A DNA stretch of 64,000 nt from Labia minor (Eukaryota > Arthropoda > Insecta > Dermaptera > Spongiphoridae), in assembly GCA_963082975.1 (NCBI GenBank), contig OY720350.1:22973875-23037874 (forward strand), written 5' to 3'. How positions within the stretch are numbered: the first letter of the stretch is position 1; each line of letters begins with the position of its first letter. Made by a program: the position numbers and the translations under genes. Positions 23,615 through 34,156 of the stretch are shown here, in pieces. The notes under the pieces are model-generated. The model was not told the origin of the DNA. It saw only the letters and a list, made by a program, of their open reading frames with translations, and searched no databases.

Positions 23615-23731
23615 CAGTAATACCTCTCTATAAGGTCATTCTCAAAATACTCTTTAAAAACTATGTTTATTATTGTGAATTAAAATGAATGAAGTAACTA
23701 TTAGACGTGACCTTATAGAGAGGTTTTACTC
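23615..23731. mobile_element. Unit A: 117-bp pogo-like MITE
   Basis: TA-flanked; left end CAGTAATACCTCTCTATAAG, right end (complement) GAGTAAAACCTCTCTATAAG. Ends of this form belong to the Tigger/pogo group. Present at the same place in every unit (35703-35819, 42876-42992, 50054-50170, 63759-63875), so it predates the duplication. Confidence 0.8.
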
Positions 23732-23852
23732 TACTTAATTTTATTTCCATTTCTTGAAAAAATGTTTATGTGCGTCCCAGCATAATTTTTTTTTTTTTTT
23801 TTTTGCAACGTGGTCCACGAATGGTCATAGTTTAGACACCCATGCTTTAGAT

Positions 23853-24244
23853 CAGAGGTGGCCAACCCAAATGATCTTGCGGGCCACTTTGGAAATGCAT
23901 CATAACTTCGCGGGCCGCATATAAAATTATACATACCCATTATAGATATTGTTTGGTGTGACAAATTGAAAAATAATGAATTTTTATTATGTTTACTATT
24001 ATTTTTACATATAAACATATATAATATAATAATAATGATACTGAATGCACATTGTAAAAAATATATAATACTAAAAATAAAAAAAGAATCAACGAAATAA
24101 AAAAAATGGAATCATATTTATTTCACTAGTGCGATATTTGTTTCATGAGGGCGCAGAATATAAAAGTGTGATAAATCTCGCGGGCCGCAAAAATGTTTAC
24201 GGCGGGCCACATGCGGCCCGCGGGCCGCAGGTTGGCCATCCCTG
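23853..24244. mobile_element. Unit A: hAT MITE with 8-bp target duplication
   Basis: Inverted ends CAGAGGTGGCCAACC and CAGGGATGGCCAACC, flanked by the 8-bp direct repeat CTTTAGAT (23845-23852 and 24245-24252). The subterminal regions are rich in GCGGGCCGC. Units B to E have the empty site (a single CTTTAGAT), which proves both the borders and that insertion followed duplication. No transposase. Confidence 0.92.
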
Positions 24245-24319
24245 CTTTAGATCATTTTGAATTAACTTATTCTCCATTCGTTCTTTTCTTTTATCTTTCT
24301 TTCTAAGTTTCTTTCCATT

Positions 24320-24687
24320 TTTACCGACCAACGATAGTAAGGGAGGTATTGTTTTCACACCAAATTCCACATGAGGAGATTTTTTACATATCACCACGAA
24401 TCGTGCACTGTGTATTGGTTTTATCCTCGAGAAAAATCATCTTTATTAGTTTTTTCTTAATTTAAAATTATATGACGTCATCCAGCCATTCATGACGTCA
24501 CAGTCAGCGCCTCCTTATATATTATAAATCAAATAAAATTAAAAATATTTAAGTTATATCCATATCTGTTTTTTATTACATTAATAGATATATTAAAATT
24601 ATTTCAAATTGTTTCTGTAGCTAGAAATTAATTTACTTCAAACCGTCGGTCGGTTCGGACCTGGCCACAGGTGGTCAACTTATTTAA
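24320..24687 (+). repeat. Unit A: truncated ACCGACCGACG repeat
   Basis: Starts ACCGACCAACGATAGTAAGG and ends with the CCGTCGGTCGGTTCGGACCT block. It lacks the GTCC microsatellite part. It abuts the La RRM1 block, cutting its frame. The same junctions recur at 36009, 43183 and 50366. Confidence 0.7.
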
Positions 24688-25120
24688 TTAACTCTTTTTC
24701 ATTGTATTTGATTGAATCTATTTTTAAAAATTCTTCGGCTTTTTCTTTTTCTTTAAATAATACAAAAACGGATCCTTTAAAAATAGTTTTATTTGCTGCA
24801 TTATCAATGTAAGTTCGCATCTGAATATTTTCTATAGCTCCATACGGAGCAAAAAATTTATAAAAGTTATCTAAGGTGAGACCTTCTTGTGGAAAATTAT
24901 TCTAATCATTAACTCTTTGCGTTCTAATCATTATCTCTTTGCGCCTTTCCTCGTTCCATTTTAGGTAATATTAAAGATATATCTTATTTATAATAATTAT
25001 GTAAAATCCTGATCAATAGTTTAGAATTTCTAATAATTTAATTGATATATATTATTATTTTCAAAACTTTAATCAAGTGAAAAAAATACAATTTTTTACT
25101 TTCCTCTCATTTTTCTATAG

Positions 25121-26317
25121 CACAGAGTATCCGTACACAGAGGTGGACACAATGCTATTTTTTTTCGTCACTAGTGCTGGCAGGGATGGCAGACAGGTTG
25201 GACATGTGTGAGCGTTTTTACCGACCGACGAGGGAGGCATTTTTAAATTATTTTTGAATGAATAAGGGGAATTTAAAAATTATTTATTGAGATATAAAAT
25301 TAGCATTACAGAAATCAAATATGCTTTTTTCAAAAATGTTAGTTTTATATCCAAATAAATAATTTTTAAATTAACAGAAAACTCTACCTACTTGTATGTA
25401 ATTTACATAAATAAAATAAACGAATAATGTTCTTGTTAATATTTAATATGTATGGATTAAAAATTATCTTCAATGTCAATATATGAAACGAGAGAAACAC
25501 ATACGAATTGTTCTTATTGAGAAGGAAATTTATAAATAAATAAATAAATAATCATTTCTATTTCCAAAAAGATACTATTTAAAAAGATCACAAGAAATCC
25601 ATAAATCATTGATTAACTAAGAATAATTAATCCAACGCATTTTTAATCATCTAAGTTTAGCAAACAACTGATTAACGTACATTTGGGTAAATTTATAATT
25701 GAAAAAAATGTGGGATGTCTCCGGTCGGCTACCTTGCAAATTCCAATTGGATAAATTAACCCATATATATTATATTTAAATTAAATTATAAATTAAAATT
25801 AATAAATAGTATTTATTAAACCAGCGCGAGTTTGGCTCTTTGTTGAGGGCATCTGGTCACATGCTGGCGCGTGATTGTTAGTCAACGTGCTAAAAAATTA
25901 ATTCCGGTACTTTTAGCGATTCAACCAAGCTGAAATTCTATATATAGCAGTTTTATGCAATTTTTAAACATGTGAAAAACTATAAAAGATATACTGAGAG
26001 AAGTAGGTGAATATATTTGATTTAATAGTGCTTATTGTGAATTTCTATATTGCTGTGAAATTTTTATTTATTTATCAAATATTAAATAATTTAACTTTGA
26101 TATTTGATTTGTTACAATGTAATTTAAATTATTTATCAAACAATTTATAATAAATTTTTCAATTTTATTTGTGTTAAATGTTAAATAAAATTTATATTTA
26201 TATTTATCAAATAATAAATAATATAACTTCATAAGTTAAATAGTGTTAAGTGAAAAATAAAAATTAGTCAAGAATTGCTGGGTTTGTTTCGAATATTATT
26301 TGTACGGATACTCTGTG
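25121..26317. mobile_element. Unit A: 1.2-kb element with 16-bp inverted ends (CACAGAGTATCCGTAC)
   Basis: CACAGAGTATCCGTAC at 25121-25136 and its perfect complement at 26302-26317 bracket AT-rich sequence without coding capacity. No convincing target-site duplication was seen. Near the left end are GGTGGACACAATG and a further ACCGACCGACG block (25221). Superfamily unknown. Confidence 0.55.
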
Positions 26318-26578
26318 CACGGATGGTATGTCGAGTTTGATATTCAAATAATTACAGGGAATTCGGAAGGCCTGTGGGAGGGGTCATTTTTTTTGCGGTG
26401 CCATCTATTGGGCGCCTGAAGAGTCAACCGTTTTCCTGTAACGCCATCTGGTGTTCGAGTTACACCGGTCCCATTGAGATGACCACGGTTGTTCTATAGT
26501 TAAATTAAAGAGAGATGTATCCAAAAATTGAGAGAAACACTATACATCTACTCTACACAAAGAAAATTATTAATATCA

Positions 26579-26616
<38 letters not shown>

Positions 26617-26974
26617 ATTTGAATTAAATCCTTACCAATTCTAATATTAGGTATTACAATTAGAAAAGAATTAGTTTCTTTGAATTAGAATTTTTGAATA
26701 AATTCTTTGGTTTAATTAATCTACCTAGTTGGTTGAAAGATTTTGATCATTTCTACTATATATATATATTATTTTATTTTGTATATTTAATTAAATAGTT
26801 AAAACTAAATATTTAGTAGCAATGAGGAATAGTTTTAATATACGAAACTAAGAATTGTAAAATGAATAGAATAAATACTTAGGTTCAGTAATTAGGAAGG
26901 CTAATAATATTCGAGAAAAATTTATTTAAATTGAGGTTGCGATTGTGTGTGGGTAGCGCCTGATATAATGCAGA
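26318..26974. other. Unit A: non-coding spacer with CTCF-like cores
   Basis: Holds GTGCCATCTATTGGGCGCC and, 40 bp on, ACGCCATCTGGTG (about 26398-26455), followed by a (TA)n microsatellite at about 26582-26611. Otherwise AT-rich. The equivalents are 37987-38639, 45160-45809 and 52339-52984. Confidence 0.5.
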
Positions 26975-27216
26975 AAAGGGCCTTCTCTCGTCAAAATTGT
27001 TATCAAAGGGAATCAAAATTAAATTATATAAAACAATTATTTTGCTGGTTATATTATATGGGTGTGAGGTGTGGTCTATGACTTTAGGAGTTGAGAGTAG
27101 ATTTAGAGTATTTGAGAAGAGGATTCTTCGTGGCGTTTATGGGCCAAAGAAAGATGAGGTCACCAGGAAATGGCGTAGACTGCATAACGAGGAATAATTG
27201 CATCACCTCTATGCAT
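26975..27216 (+). mobile_element. Unit A: LINE RT relic, first part
   Basis: Encodes LSKGIKIKLYKTIILLVILY then GCEVWSMTLGVESRFRVFEK and RILRGVYGPKKDEVTRKWRR, the C-terminal region after the RT of the same LINE family as 13446-13992. Interrupted by the Jockey insertion at 27217 and continued from 31797. Confidence 0.8.
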
Positions 27217-29015
27217 AATAACCCTGTGTGCCATACCTTATCAAAGGCTTGGCTTATATCCAAAAACACCGCAGAGCAGTAATTGCGTTTCTCAAAAGCT
27301 TCAGTGATTGTATTTGTAACTCTGTGGATTTGCTCGATAGTACTATGATAGCTTCTGAAACCGAATTGGTGACCAGGTATGATGTTTTTAGCATCTATAA
27401 TTGGTTCAAGTTGGTTTTTGATTAATTTTTCTAAAATTTTAGCTAAAATTGGAAGTAAACTGATTGGTCTATACGAGTTTACTTCTTCTGGTGGCTTTCC
27501 AGGCTTTGGTATCATGATGATTGTCGCAATTTTCCAATAAAGGGGGAAATACATGTATCTTAGAACGGCATTAAATATGTACATTAATAATTTTAGAGCT
27601 TTTTCAGGCAGTTCCATCATCACCTTGCCCGTAATCAGATCTATCCCCGGTGATTTCCTCGGTTTTAATTGTCTGATTTGTTCTTTAATCTGGTTAATTT
27701 TAAATGGCTTTATCGGTGTCTCCAATTGAAGAGGAATCCCAGGGTAATCGAGTACGTCTCTAACATCAACATCTTGAGATTCGGATGGATGGGGTTTGAA
27801 AACATCAGCAAGATAATTTGCAAAACAGCTTGCCTTATCTTTGTTAGATTTAGCCCATTTATCATCATGAGTCCGGATTGGTGAATTAAAATTTTTTGGC
27901 CTTTTCAGTTTTTTGGTGGCTTTCCAGAGTGAGTAGTCTGTTGCTTCATTTGTTGAAAGCTGTTCTAAGTAGATTTTTATATTGGTATTTTTGAGTCTTT
28001 TTAGTAGGGTTTTAAGTTCAGTTGTTGCTTTGTTTAGTTTAGTTTTGATAAATGGCCAACGAGTTCTTTGCCATAATTTCCTTAATCGCCTTTTTTCTGC
28101 AATTTTATCCACGATATTCGGCGGGAGTGCTTCAGTTTTTTCTTTATTGTAAAGCTCTGGAGTGGAAGACCAAGCAGCTCTTTGTATTTCTTCCGTAATA
28201 TATTGCACTGCATAGTCAATGTCTTCACTATTTTTAAGAGGAATATTTAGATCTAAATTATCATTCAATATTTCCCGAAAATAATTCCAATCAGTATATC
28301 TGTTGCTTAAAGTGAGAGGTTTTGTTATAGGGATTGATTTAGTGCTTATATTGACCAAGATTGGAGAGTGATCAGATGAAAGATCAAAGCAAGTTTTGGC
28401 AAGCGTAAGACGATCTGGTATACCTTTTATTATGCACAAATCTAAGAGGTCTGGATGTTTTTTCATGTCTGTCGGCCAGTATGTGGGTTCACCAGTAGAG
28501 ATATAATTTAGGTTGTTACACTCCATTGAGGCTAGTAGCTGTCTTCCTTTTGTTGTGGTAAGTCTCGAACCCCAAAATGTATGCTTCGAGTTGTAGTCTC
28601 CTCCAGCCAGAAATCTGTTGCCAAGTGTGTTAAAAAATTCGTCAAATAGGACTTTATTGACTTTGTGTTTGGGAGGACAGTATACAGCGGATATAATTAA
28701 GGTACCATGCCAATCTTCTATTGCTATGCTTGTTGCTTGTAGAAAGTCTTTATTAAATTGGTCAACCAGATGATGTTTTAAATTATTTTTGATGATTACA
28801 GCCGTTCCACCGTGTGCAGTCCCATCAGGATGATTTGTGTTATAGATTGAGTACATAGGAATTACTATATGACTTCTATTAGTAAAATGGGTTTCAGAAA
28901 CAAGCATAATGTCAACATTATGATTTTTAAGGAATAGTTTGACTTCTTCAGTATGTTGTGCTAGTCCGTTCGCATTCCAGACTACTATGTTTAGGAGTTT
29001 AGCTATATTTTTCAT
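27217..29015 (-). CDS. Jockey ORF2, N-terminal part (endonuclease and first half of RT)
   Basis: Begins at 29015 with an ATG that overlaps the ORF1 stop as ATGA, which suggests reinitiation. Residues 1-230 are an apurinic-type endonuclease: VVWNANGL, VSETHF, AGGDYNSKHTFWGS and SSDHSPIL carry the conserved Asn, Glu, Asp/Asn and Asp-His. From about 420 the RT fingers and palm start: LKPRKSPGIDLITG, IPKPGKPPEEVNSYRPISLL, GFRSYHSTIEQ and FLDISQAFDKVWHTG, which holds the first catalytic Asp. No stop or frameshift. The frame is then cut by the inversion breakpoint and runs on into target DNA. Needed for target-primed reverse transcription; not functional in this split form. Confidence 0.92.
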
Positions 29016-30358
29016 TTTGTTAGTTTTGTTATTACTATGGTTAGCATGTTTAGCATAGAGCTTATTTGTTCAGTTAGAGTTTTAATCATTATTTTGAGCT
29101 CATACAGGTCGTTTGAAGATGTAGTTTTTACCTCAGTAGTCTCAAGGTTTACTTTATTTGAATTAGATTGTGCTTCATTACTCACTACATTCGCGTAAGA
29201 TACCCCAGGTTGAACATGTTTGTATAGTTGCGTGTGAACTGTATGCTGTTTAGCTCTAGGTGCTGGATATTTTTTTGACATTAGTTTTTGATAGACTGAA
29301 CAGCCCTTGTAGTTGGCAGGATGGTTTCCCTCACACAGAACACATTTAACATCGGATGTTCTTTCTTTTCTAGGACATTGTTCAGTATTATGATCACCAG
29401 TGCATTTGACGCAACGTGGCCTCATTTGGCAGTATGATTTGGTGTGCCCGTAACGTTGACACCTAGAACATTGGGGGATTTCCTTTTTCGGTCTTGGTGG
29501 TTCGATTTTAACCTTTTGATGTTGCAGATATTGAATTTTGTAAATTTGTTTATTGTTGACATCAGGGTATATATCAACAGAGAACATTGGTAACGGTTTT
29601 TTGGTTTTATATTCCTTTATATTCCAAATGTTTAGAACATCATGTCCAAGATTTTGAATTTCATTTTTTAAATCAATCACATTTACGGAATAGTGTAAGT
29701 TTTTTATTATCACTCTAAAGGATCTTTCTTCTTTTGGTCTGTATGTGAAATATTCAGTTTTTTTCACATCGAGGGCTTTAGTAATAGTTGAGTAAGTTTC
29801 ACTTGTTTTTGGTTGTATTTTAACTTGATCGAAGTTAAGGACTTTCAGTTCGAAATTGTTGCCTGCAACTTCTTTCAGCAGTTTTATGAGAGGAGATATA
29901 TTTTCCACTCCCTTAACGAATATTGGTGGAGACCTGTTTTTTTTCTTTTCGTATATAATTGAGTTTTCATCATTATTTTCATCATTATTGTCCTTCAGGG
30001 CTAAATCTTCATCTTCCTCCTGTTCAAGGTTATTAAAACGATTTTTGGTGGATACAGGTGCGCTCAACCAGTAATCCAAAATTTTTCTTTGTTTGAAATT
30101 CCTTTTATCAGGGCTATTTATAGGTCTTTTCTTGCTGTTGACTTCAGTCCAGTTATTATCTATATCTGAAGTGGATGGAACTGAGGAAAGGTCCGTTTGT
30201 TGTTGATTGAGAGAGAACGAAGTATTTATCGTTTGTTGTTTATCATTATCATTTGTAATAGTTGGTTTAGGCGCTGAAGGTGATCGATTCAGAGTTCTTT
30301 TTCCCTTGAATGGGTTGACCTCTGCTTCGCCTTTCGAGATATTTTTTTCATTTGGCAT
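29012..30358 (-). CDS. Jockey ORF1, gag-like RNA-binding protein with three CCHC knuckles
   Basis: Intact frame of 448 codons. The N-terminal third is hydrophilic and disordered-looking (NRSPSAPKPTITNDNDKQQ). The middle has the RRM-like gag domain of Jockey/I elements (SFRVIIKNLHYSVNVIDLKN, GHDVLNIWNIK). Three zinc knuckles follow: CSRCQRYGHTKSYC, CVKCTGDHNTEQC and CVLCEGNHPANYKGC. The protein binds element RNA and forms the retrotransposition particle. The stop overlaps the ORF2 start. ATG at 30358; the RC 5' UTR runs to about 30700. Confidence 0.93.
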   Translation of the reverse strand: MPNEKNISKGEAEVNPFKGKRTLNRSPSAPKPTITNDNDKQQTINTSFSLNQQQTDLSSVPSTSDIDNNWTEVNSKKRPINSPDKRNFKQRKILDYWLSAPVSTKNRFNNLEQEEDEDLALKDNNDENNDENSIIYEKKKNRSPPIFVKGVENISPLIKLLKEVAGNNFELKVLNFDQVKIQPKTSETYSTITKALDVKKTEYFTYRPKEERSFRVIIKNLHYSVNVIDLKNEIQNLGHDVLNIWNIKEYKTKKPLPMFSVDIYPDVNNKQIYKIQYLQHQKVKIEPPRPKKEIPQCSRCQRYGHTKSYCQMRPRCVKCTGDHNTEQCPRKERTSDVKCVLCEGNHPANYKGCSVYQKLMSKKYPAPRAKQHTVHTQLYKHVQPGVSYANVVSNEAQSNSNKVNLETTEVKTTSSNDLYELKIMIKTLTEQISSMLNMLTIVITKLTK

Positions 30359-30701
30359 TTTAATGTTAATTTTTAATTTTTTTTTTTTGTTCTTTTTAAA
30401 TTCTTAATTCAATTTAATATAATTTAATTTAATTATTAATTGGCCAATAAATAGTAGGGGGAAAAAAAATTGTAAAGGTAATTTTCGCCACCGAGGCCTT
30501 TCGGGGCATTATTGGATGGACAAAGGGAAGGCCCTAGAAAGGTTGTTAGTAATTATATTCAATTTATAAGAATAGGAATTTATATTGGCTTTGTAATTTA
30601 TAATATATATTTAATTCAACACTCACCAAAATAGAACAGAATACATGGAAAGCATTAAGTTAAGCTGACCCAGCCGGCTCGGCTGCCAGATAAGAAGTGA
30701 A

Positions 30702-31598
30702 TTATACAAATTAAAAAATCTTCTACCTACAAACTACTATTTACTGTTGAAATCCTACCTACAGGATAGACACTTTATAGTAAGATACTCTGATGAAATA
30801 TCCTCCCTATACCCTATTCATGCTGGTGTTCCTCAGGGTAGTGTCTTAGGTCCTCTCCTTTACCTAATTTTCACCAATGACTTACCAACCTCTTCCAATG
30901 CTACCATAGCTACGTTTGCAGATGATACAGCCGTACTTACCACCAATAAAGATGCACAATTGGCGACAGATGAACTCCAAACAATCCTAAATGAGATTCA
31001 AAACTGGCTAACAAGATGGCGAATCAAAGTAAACGAAAACAAGTCAACACATGTGACATTTTCCATCAAGAAAGGTTCTTATAATTCCATTACAATGAAC
31101 AACAAAGTAATCCCGCAAGCTAACGAAGCTAAATACCTGGGAATGCACCTCGACCACAAATTAACATGGAAGAAACATTTAACAACCAAAAGGAAACAAC
31201 TGGGGCTTCGATTACATAAGATGTATTGGTTGATCGGACGTGGGTCGAAGTTATCACTCGGTAACAAACTCTTATTATATAAGGCCATACTCATGCCTAT
31301 CTGGACGTATGGGATTCAGCTGTGGAGCTCAGCTGCTAAGTCAAACTTAGAAATACTTGAACGTTTCCAAAATAAAATCCTTCGGATAATAGTGGATGCT
31401 CCATGGTTTGTAACCAACTCAAACATTGCTCGAGACCTAAGGGTTCCCCTCGTAAAAGATGTGATAAAAAAGTATTATAAGAAGTATACTACAAGGCTGG
31501 ATAACCACCCAAATGATATGGTTAAAGGACTGTTAAAACTTCCCCAACAAAGAAGACTTAAGAAACACTTACCTTGTGACACACTCGCTAGATTCTAA
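30702..31598 (+). CDS. Jockey ORF2, C-terminal part (second half of RT)
   Basis: Continues the ORF2 frame on the opposite strand. LYKLKNLLPTNYYLLLKSYL opens it, then the RT motifs GVPQGSVLGPLLY and FADDTAVL (the catalytic Asp pair), YLGMHLDHKLTWKKHL, and the C-terminal LYKAILMPIWTYGIQLWSSA with ERFQNKILRIIVDAPW. Stop at 31596-31598. It has no start of its own; it is the 3' half of a protein whose N-terminal half lies at 29015-27217. About 170 bp of 3' UTR and a poly(A) tract follow. Confidence 0.92.
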   Translation, partial: LYKLKNLLPTNYYLLLKSYLQDRHFIVRYSDEISSLYPIHAGVPQGSVLGPLLYLIFTNDLPTSSNATIATFADDTAVLTTNKDAQLATDELQTILNEIQNWLTRWRIKVNENKSTHVTFSIKKGSYNSITMNNKVIPQANEAKYLGMHLDHKLTWKKHLTTKRKQLGLRLHKMYWLIGRGSKLSLGNKLLLYKAILMPIWTYGIQLWSSAAKSNLEILERFQNKILRIIVDAPWFVTNSNIARDLRVPLVKDVIKKYYKKYTTRLDNHPNDMVKGLLKLPQQRRLKKHLPCDTLARF

Positions 31599-31768
31599 AA
31601 TTGAAATTAAGATTAAAATATTAATGTAAATATATGATTGTTACAAACTTGGAAAGGAACTATTGAGTTTTATTTCCTACATGTTATTAGATACATATTT
31701 TATAATTGTATACAAATAATTTACTTATTGTTATAATTATTATGACAGATTGTAAATGAATTAAATAA

Positions 31769-31796
<28 letters not shown>

Positions 31797-31800
<4 letters not shown>

Positions 31801-32045
31801 CTATGCATCTCCAGTTAGGGTCATAAAATTGAGAAGGTTGCGTTGGGCAGGAGAAAAATATATTTGTTGAGAAATGTCCGCTTAAAAAACCAAGGACGAG
31901 GTGTGCGGTAACGGATGGTCTGTGGTGCGGACAATGTCGAAAAGAGTGTGGGAGAGATGGGAGAAAATACTAGTTGGATGTGTGCAGCTCAGAATAGGGG
32001 CACTTGGAGAAATGATGTAACTGCGGCCAAACAATTTTGAGTTCC
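31797..32045 (+). mobile_element. Unit A: LINE RT relic, second part
   Basis: Continues the relic split by the Jockey insertion, starting with the target duplication copy ACCTCTATGCAT, then VIKLRRLRWAGEKYI and a stop-ridden tail. Ends near the ATAAAATAAATAATAAATATG-like tail. Confidence 0.75.
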
Positions 32046-33087
32046 GTGGACCCATAAAATAAATAATAAATATGTATTAAATTAAAATATTAATATAAAA
32101 GTATAATATATTAAATAAATATTTATTTTTATATTTTAACTCGTTTAAATATGTTTTATTAATTGGATCCATTCATTATTTTGTATTTTCTTTCTTCAAG
32201 GAATGAAAACAGCAATCCAGGGATAAAATTCCTTAATAATAGTTAGCATTTGCCTTTCAAACCTGAAATGATAAAAAAAAATTAAATTAATATAAGACTA
32301 ATTAGTTGGTAAATAAAAAGTACCAAAAATAATTTGATGAACAAACCTTGACCACGACAAAGAAAATAAATACATTCAATAATTAATTGAATAATAATAA
32401 TAATAAAAACTGTAAAAAGAATATCTGAAAAAAACTAAAAATGTTACAGAATTAAAAGAATATTGAAATGTTTGAAATAAGATATTTTTAATTTTGATTA
32501 ATTTAAAAAGATTAAAGAAATAATAACATTTGTTCATAATTATCAAATTATAATGCAATCAAAAAAAAAATTAATGGCAAATCTTACAGCTTGCTTATTT
32601 AGAAATTAAAGCTTCAAAAATGATAATAAAATATAAAAATTAACTGCAAATAAAATAGAAAAATTTAAAAGGTTAAAAGGATTTAAATCTTTGTAATAAG
32701 ATATTTTTAATTTTGATTAATTTAAAAAGATTAAAGAAATAATAAAATTTGTTCATATTCACCAAATTATAATGGAAACGAAAAAAAAATTAATTGCAAA
32801 TCTTAGAGCTTGCTTATTTAGAAATTTTATATTTTAACTCGTTTAAATATGTTTTATTAATTGGATCCATTCATTATTTTGTATTGTCTTTCTTCAAGGA
32901 ATGAAAACAGCAATCCAGGGATAACATTCCTTAATAATAGTAAGCATTTGCCTTTCACACCTGAAATCATAAAAAAAAAAATTCAATTAATATAAGAATA
33001 ATTAGTTGGTAAATAAAAAGTACCCAAAATAAGTTGATGAACGACAAAGAAAATAAATACATAGAATAATTAATTGAATAATAATAA

Positions 33088-34156
33088 GGTCAAATTTTAC
33101 TTTATGGGCCTTTTTTAAAAATTAAAAAAAATGAATAATAACACAAAATAATGTTCAAAAAAATGATTATTTATTGAAATTAATGCGCGGAACTAATCAA
33201 AATCACAAGTTTCCCCGTCGGTTACGTCATCAAAATCTTCAGGCTCGATTTCAAGTTTTGACTTTCTAGGATCATACAGATCACCCGCCATATTAAAGAA
33301 GGCGATAGTCGGATCCAATCCCTTATCTCGGCACATCTTCAAAAACATACTTTACGGGCCTTTTTTAAAAATTAAAAAAAATGAATAATAACACAAAATA
33401 ATGTTCAAAAAAATGATTATTTATTGAAATTAATGCGCGGAACTAGTCAAAATCACAAGCGAAAAAGCGTTTAAATAACTTTGGTATGAATAAAACTATT
33501 TCTAAAATAAAATAAACCGAATTTAAAAAACCAAAAAAGTCTTTAAATAACTTTAGTATGGATAAAACTATTTCTAAAATAAAATAAAAACTATTTCTAA
33601 AATAAAATAAACCGAATTTAAAAAACCGAAAAAGTCTTTAAATAACTCTAGTATGGATAAAACTATTTCTAAAATAAAATAAACCGAATTTAAAAAACCG
33701 AAACTTACTTTTGTTGTATCACTTGTTAATTTAAGTGGGCCATCACATTTGGGACACTTGTATGTCGGTTCAGTTGGAATTAATTGCCAATCTTGCAATT
33801 GTTGAACCAAATTATCACTATTGCAAATCATATAAATTTTCACTAAATTAAGTGTTTCCGCCATGTAAGAAATGAAATTGAAATTGTTTACATAAATAAA
33901 TAATTTTCACCTATCTATCTATTTACAATAGAATAAACATGTCAACAATAATTTAATCAATAATTAACAAAATTGGCCGTGATCTCTTTTTTCTTTGTTT
34001 ACTTTTAAAAATTTTCGTTAATTTCGAAATTCTTTCTTTCTTTTAGACATGTTCCGCGCTTCAGACTGACTCAAAAAGGAAAGGGATATGTTTTATATGT
34101 TTATATCAATCAAAAAACACGTGTTAGAAAAAAGGCCCATAAAGTAAAATTTAGCC
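33088..34156 (-). mobile_element. Merlin/IS1595-like DNA transposon, deletion derivative
   Basis: Inverted ends GGTCAAATTTTACTTTATGG and GGCTAAATTTTACTTTATGG (minus-strand end), continuing GGCCTTTTTT. The flanks are AATAATAA on both sides, compatible with an 8-bp target duplication but ambiguous in an (AAT)n tract. A 110-bp segment is repeated inside (33103-33213 and 33347-33462). The GG ends, target size and the zinc-ribbon start of the encoded protein suggest Merlin. Only unit A has it. Confidence 0.65.
33709..33864 (-). pseudogene. First exon of a Merlin-like transposase
   Basis: ATG at 33864: METLNLVK-like start (MAETLNLVKIYMICNSDN), then LQDWQLIPTEPTYKCPKCDG and PLKLTSDTTK ending at a GTAAGT donor. 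The layout 'helix, Leu-Ile-Pro, CPKC' is the N-terminal zinc-ribbon region of IS1595/ISXO2-like transposases. A possible terminal exon, 33349-33190 on the same strand, reads CRDKGLDPTIAFFNMAGDLY and ends EDFDDVTDGETCDFD. The catalytic core is absent. Confidence 0.55.

Larger units (their letters stand above)
23393..24958 (-). pseudogene. Unit A: La/SSB protein relic (two RRM exons)
   Basis: Two blocks in correct minus-strand order. Block one, 24958-24688, reads WNEERRKEIMIRTQRV, a stop in this copy, then LTLDNYYKFFAPYGAIENIQ, IFKGSVFV and KAEEFLKIDSIKYNEKEL. This matches the linker and first RRM of the La autoantigen, a binder of RNA polymerase III transcripts. Block two, 23587-23393, reads LAKDAIIHLTGFTGEEITRI, DIKEVLS, resembling the second La RRM. 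The La motif itself is missing. The space between the blocks is filled by a pogo-like MITE, a hAT MITE and an ACCGACCGACG repeat. A codon insertion (AAN) and a TAG in block one mark it as dead. Confidence 0.65.
27217..31796 (+). mobile_element. Jockey-type LINE with inverted 5' segment (twin-priming product)
   Basis: A 4,580-bp insertion flanked by the 12-bp direct repeat ACCTCTATGCAT (27205-27216 and 31797-31808); units B to D have the empty site. The 3' segment (about 30701-31796) is on + and ends in about 27 A. The 5' segment (27217 to about 30700) is inverted. It contains the 5' UTR, ORF1 and the first part of ORF2. The two segments meet inside the RT domain: the inverted part stops at AFDKVWHTG and the direct part resumes a few residues later, with a few bases of shared sequence. 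Together they appear to represent a near full-length element. Confidence 0.93.
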
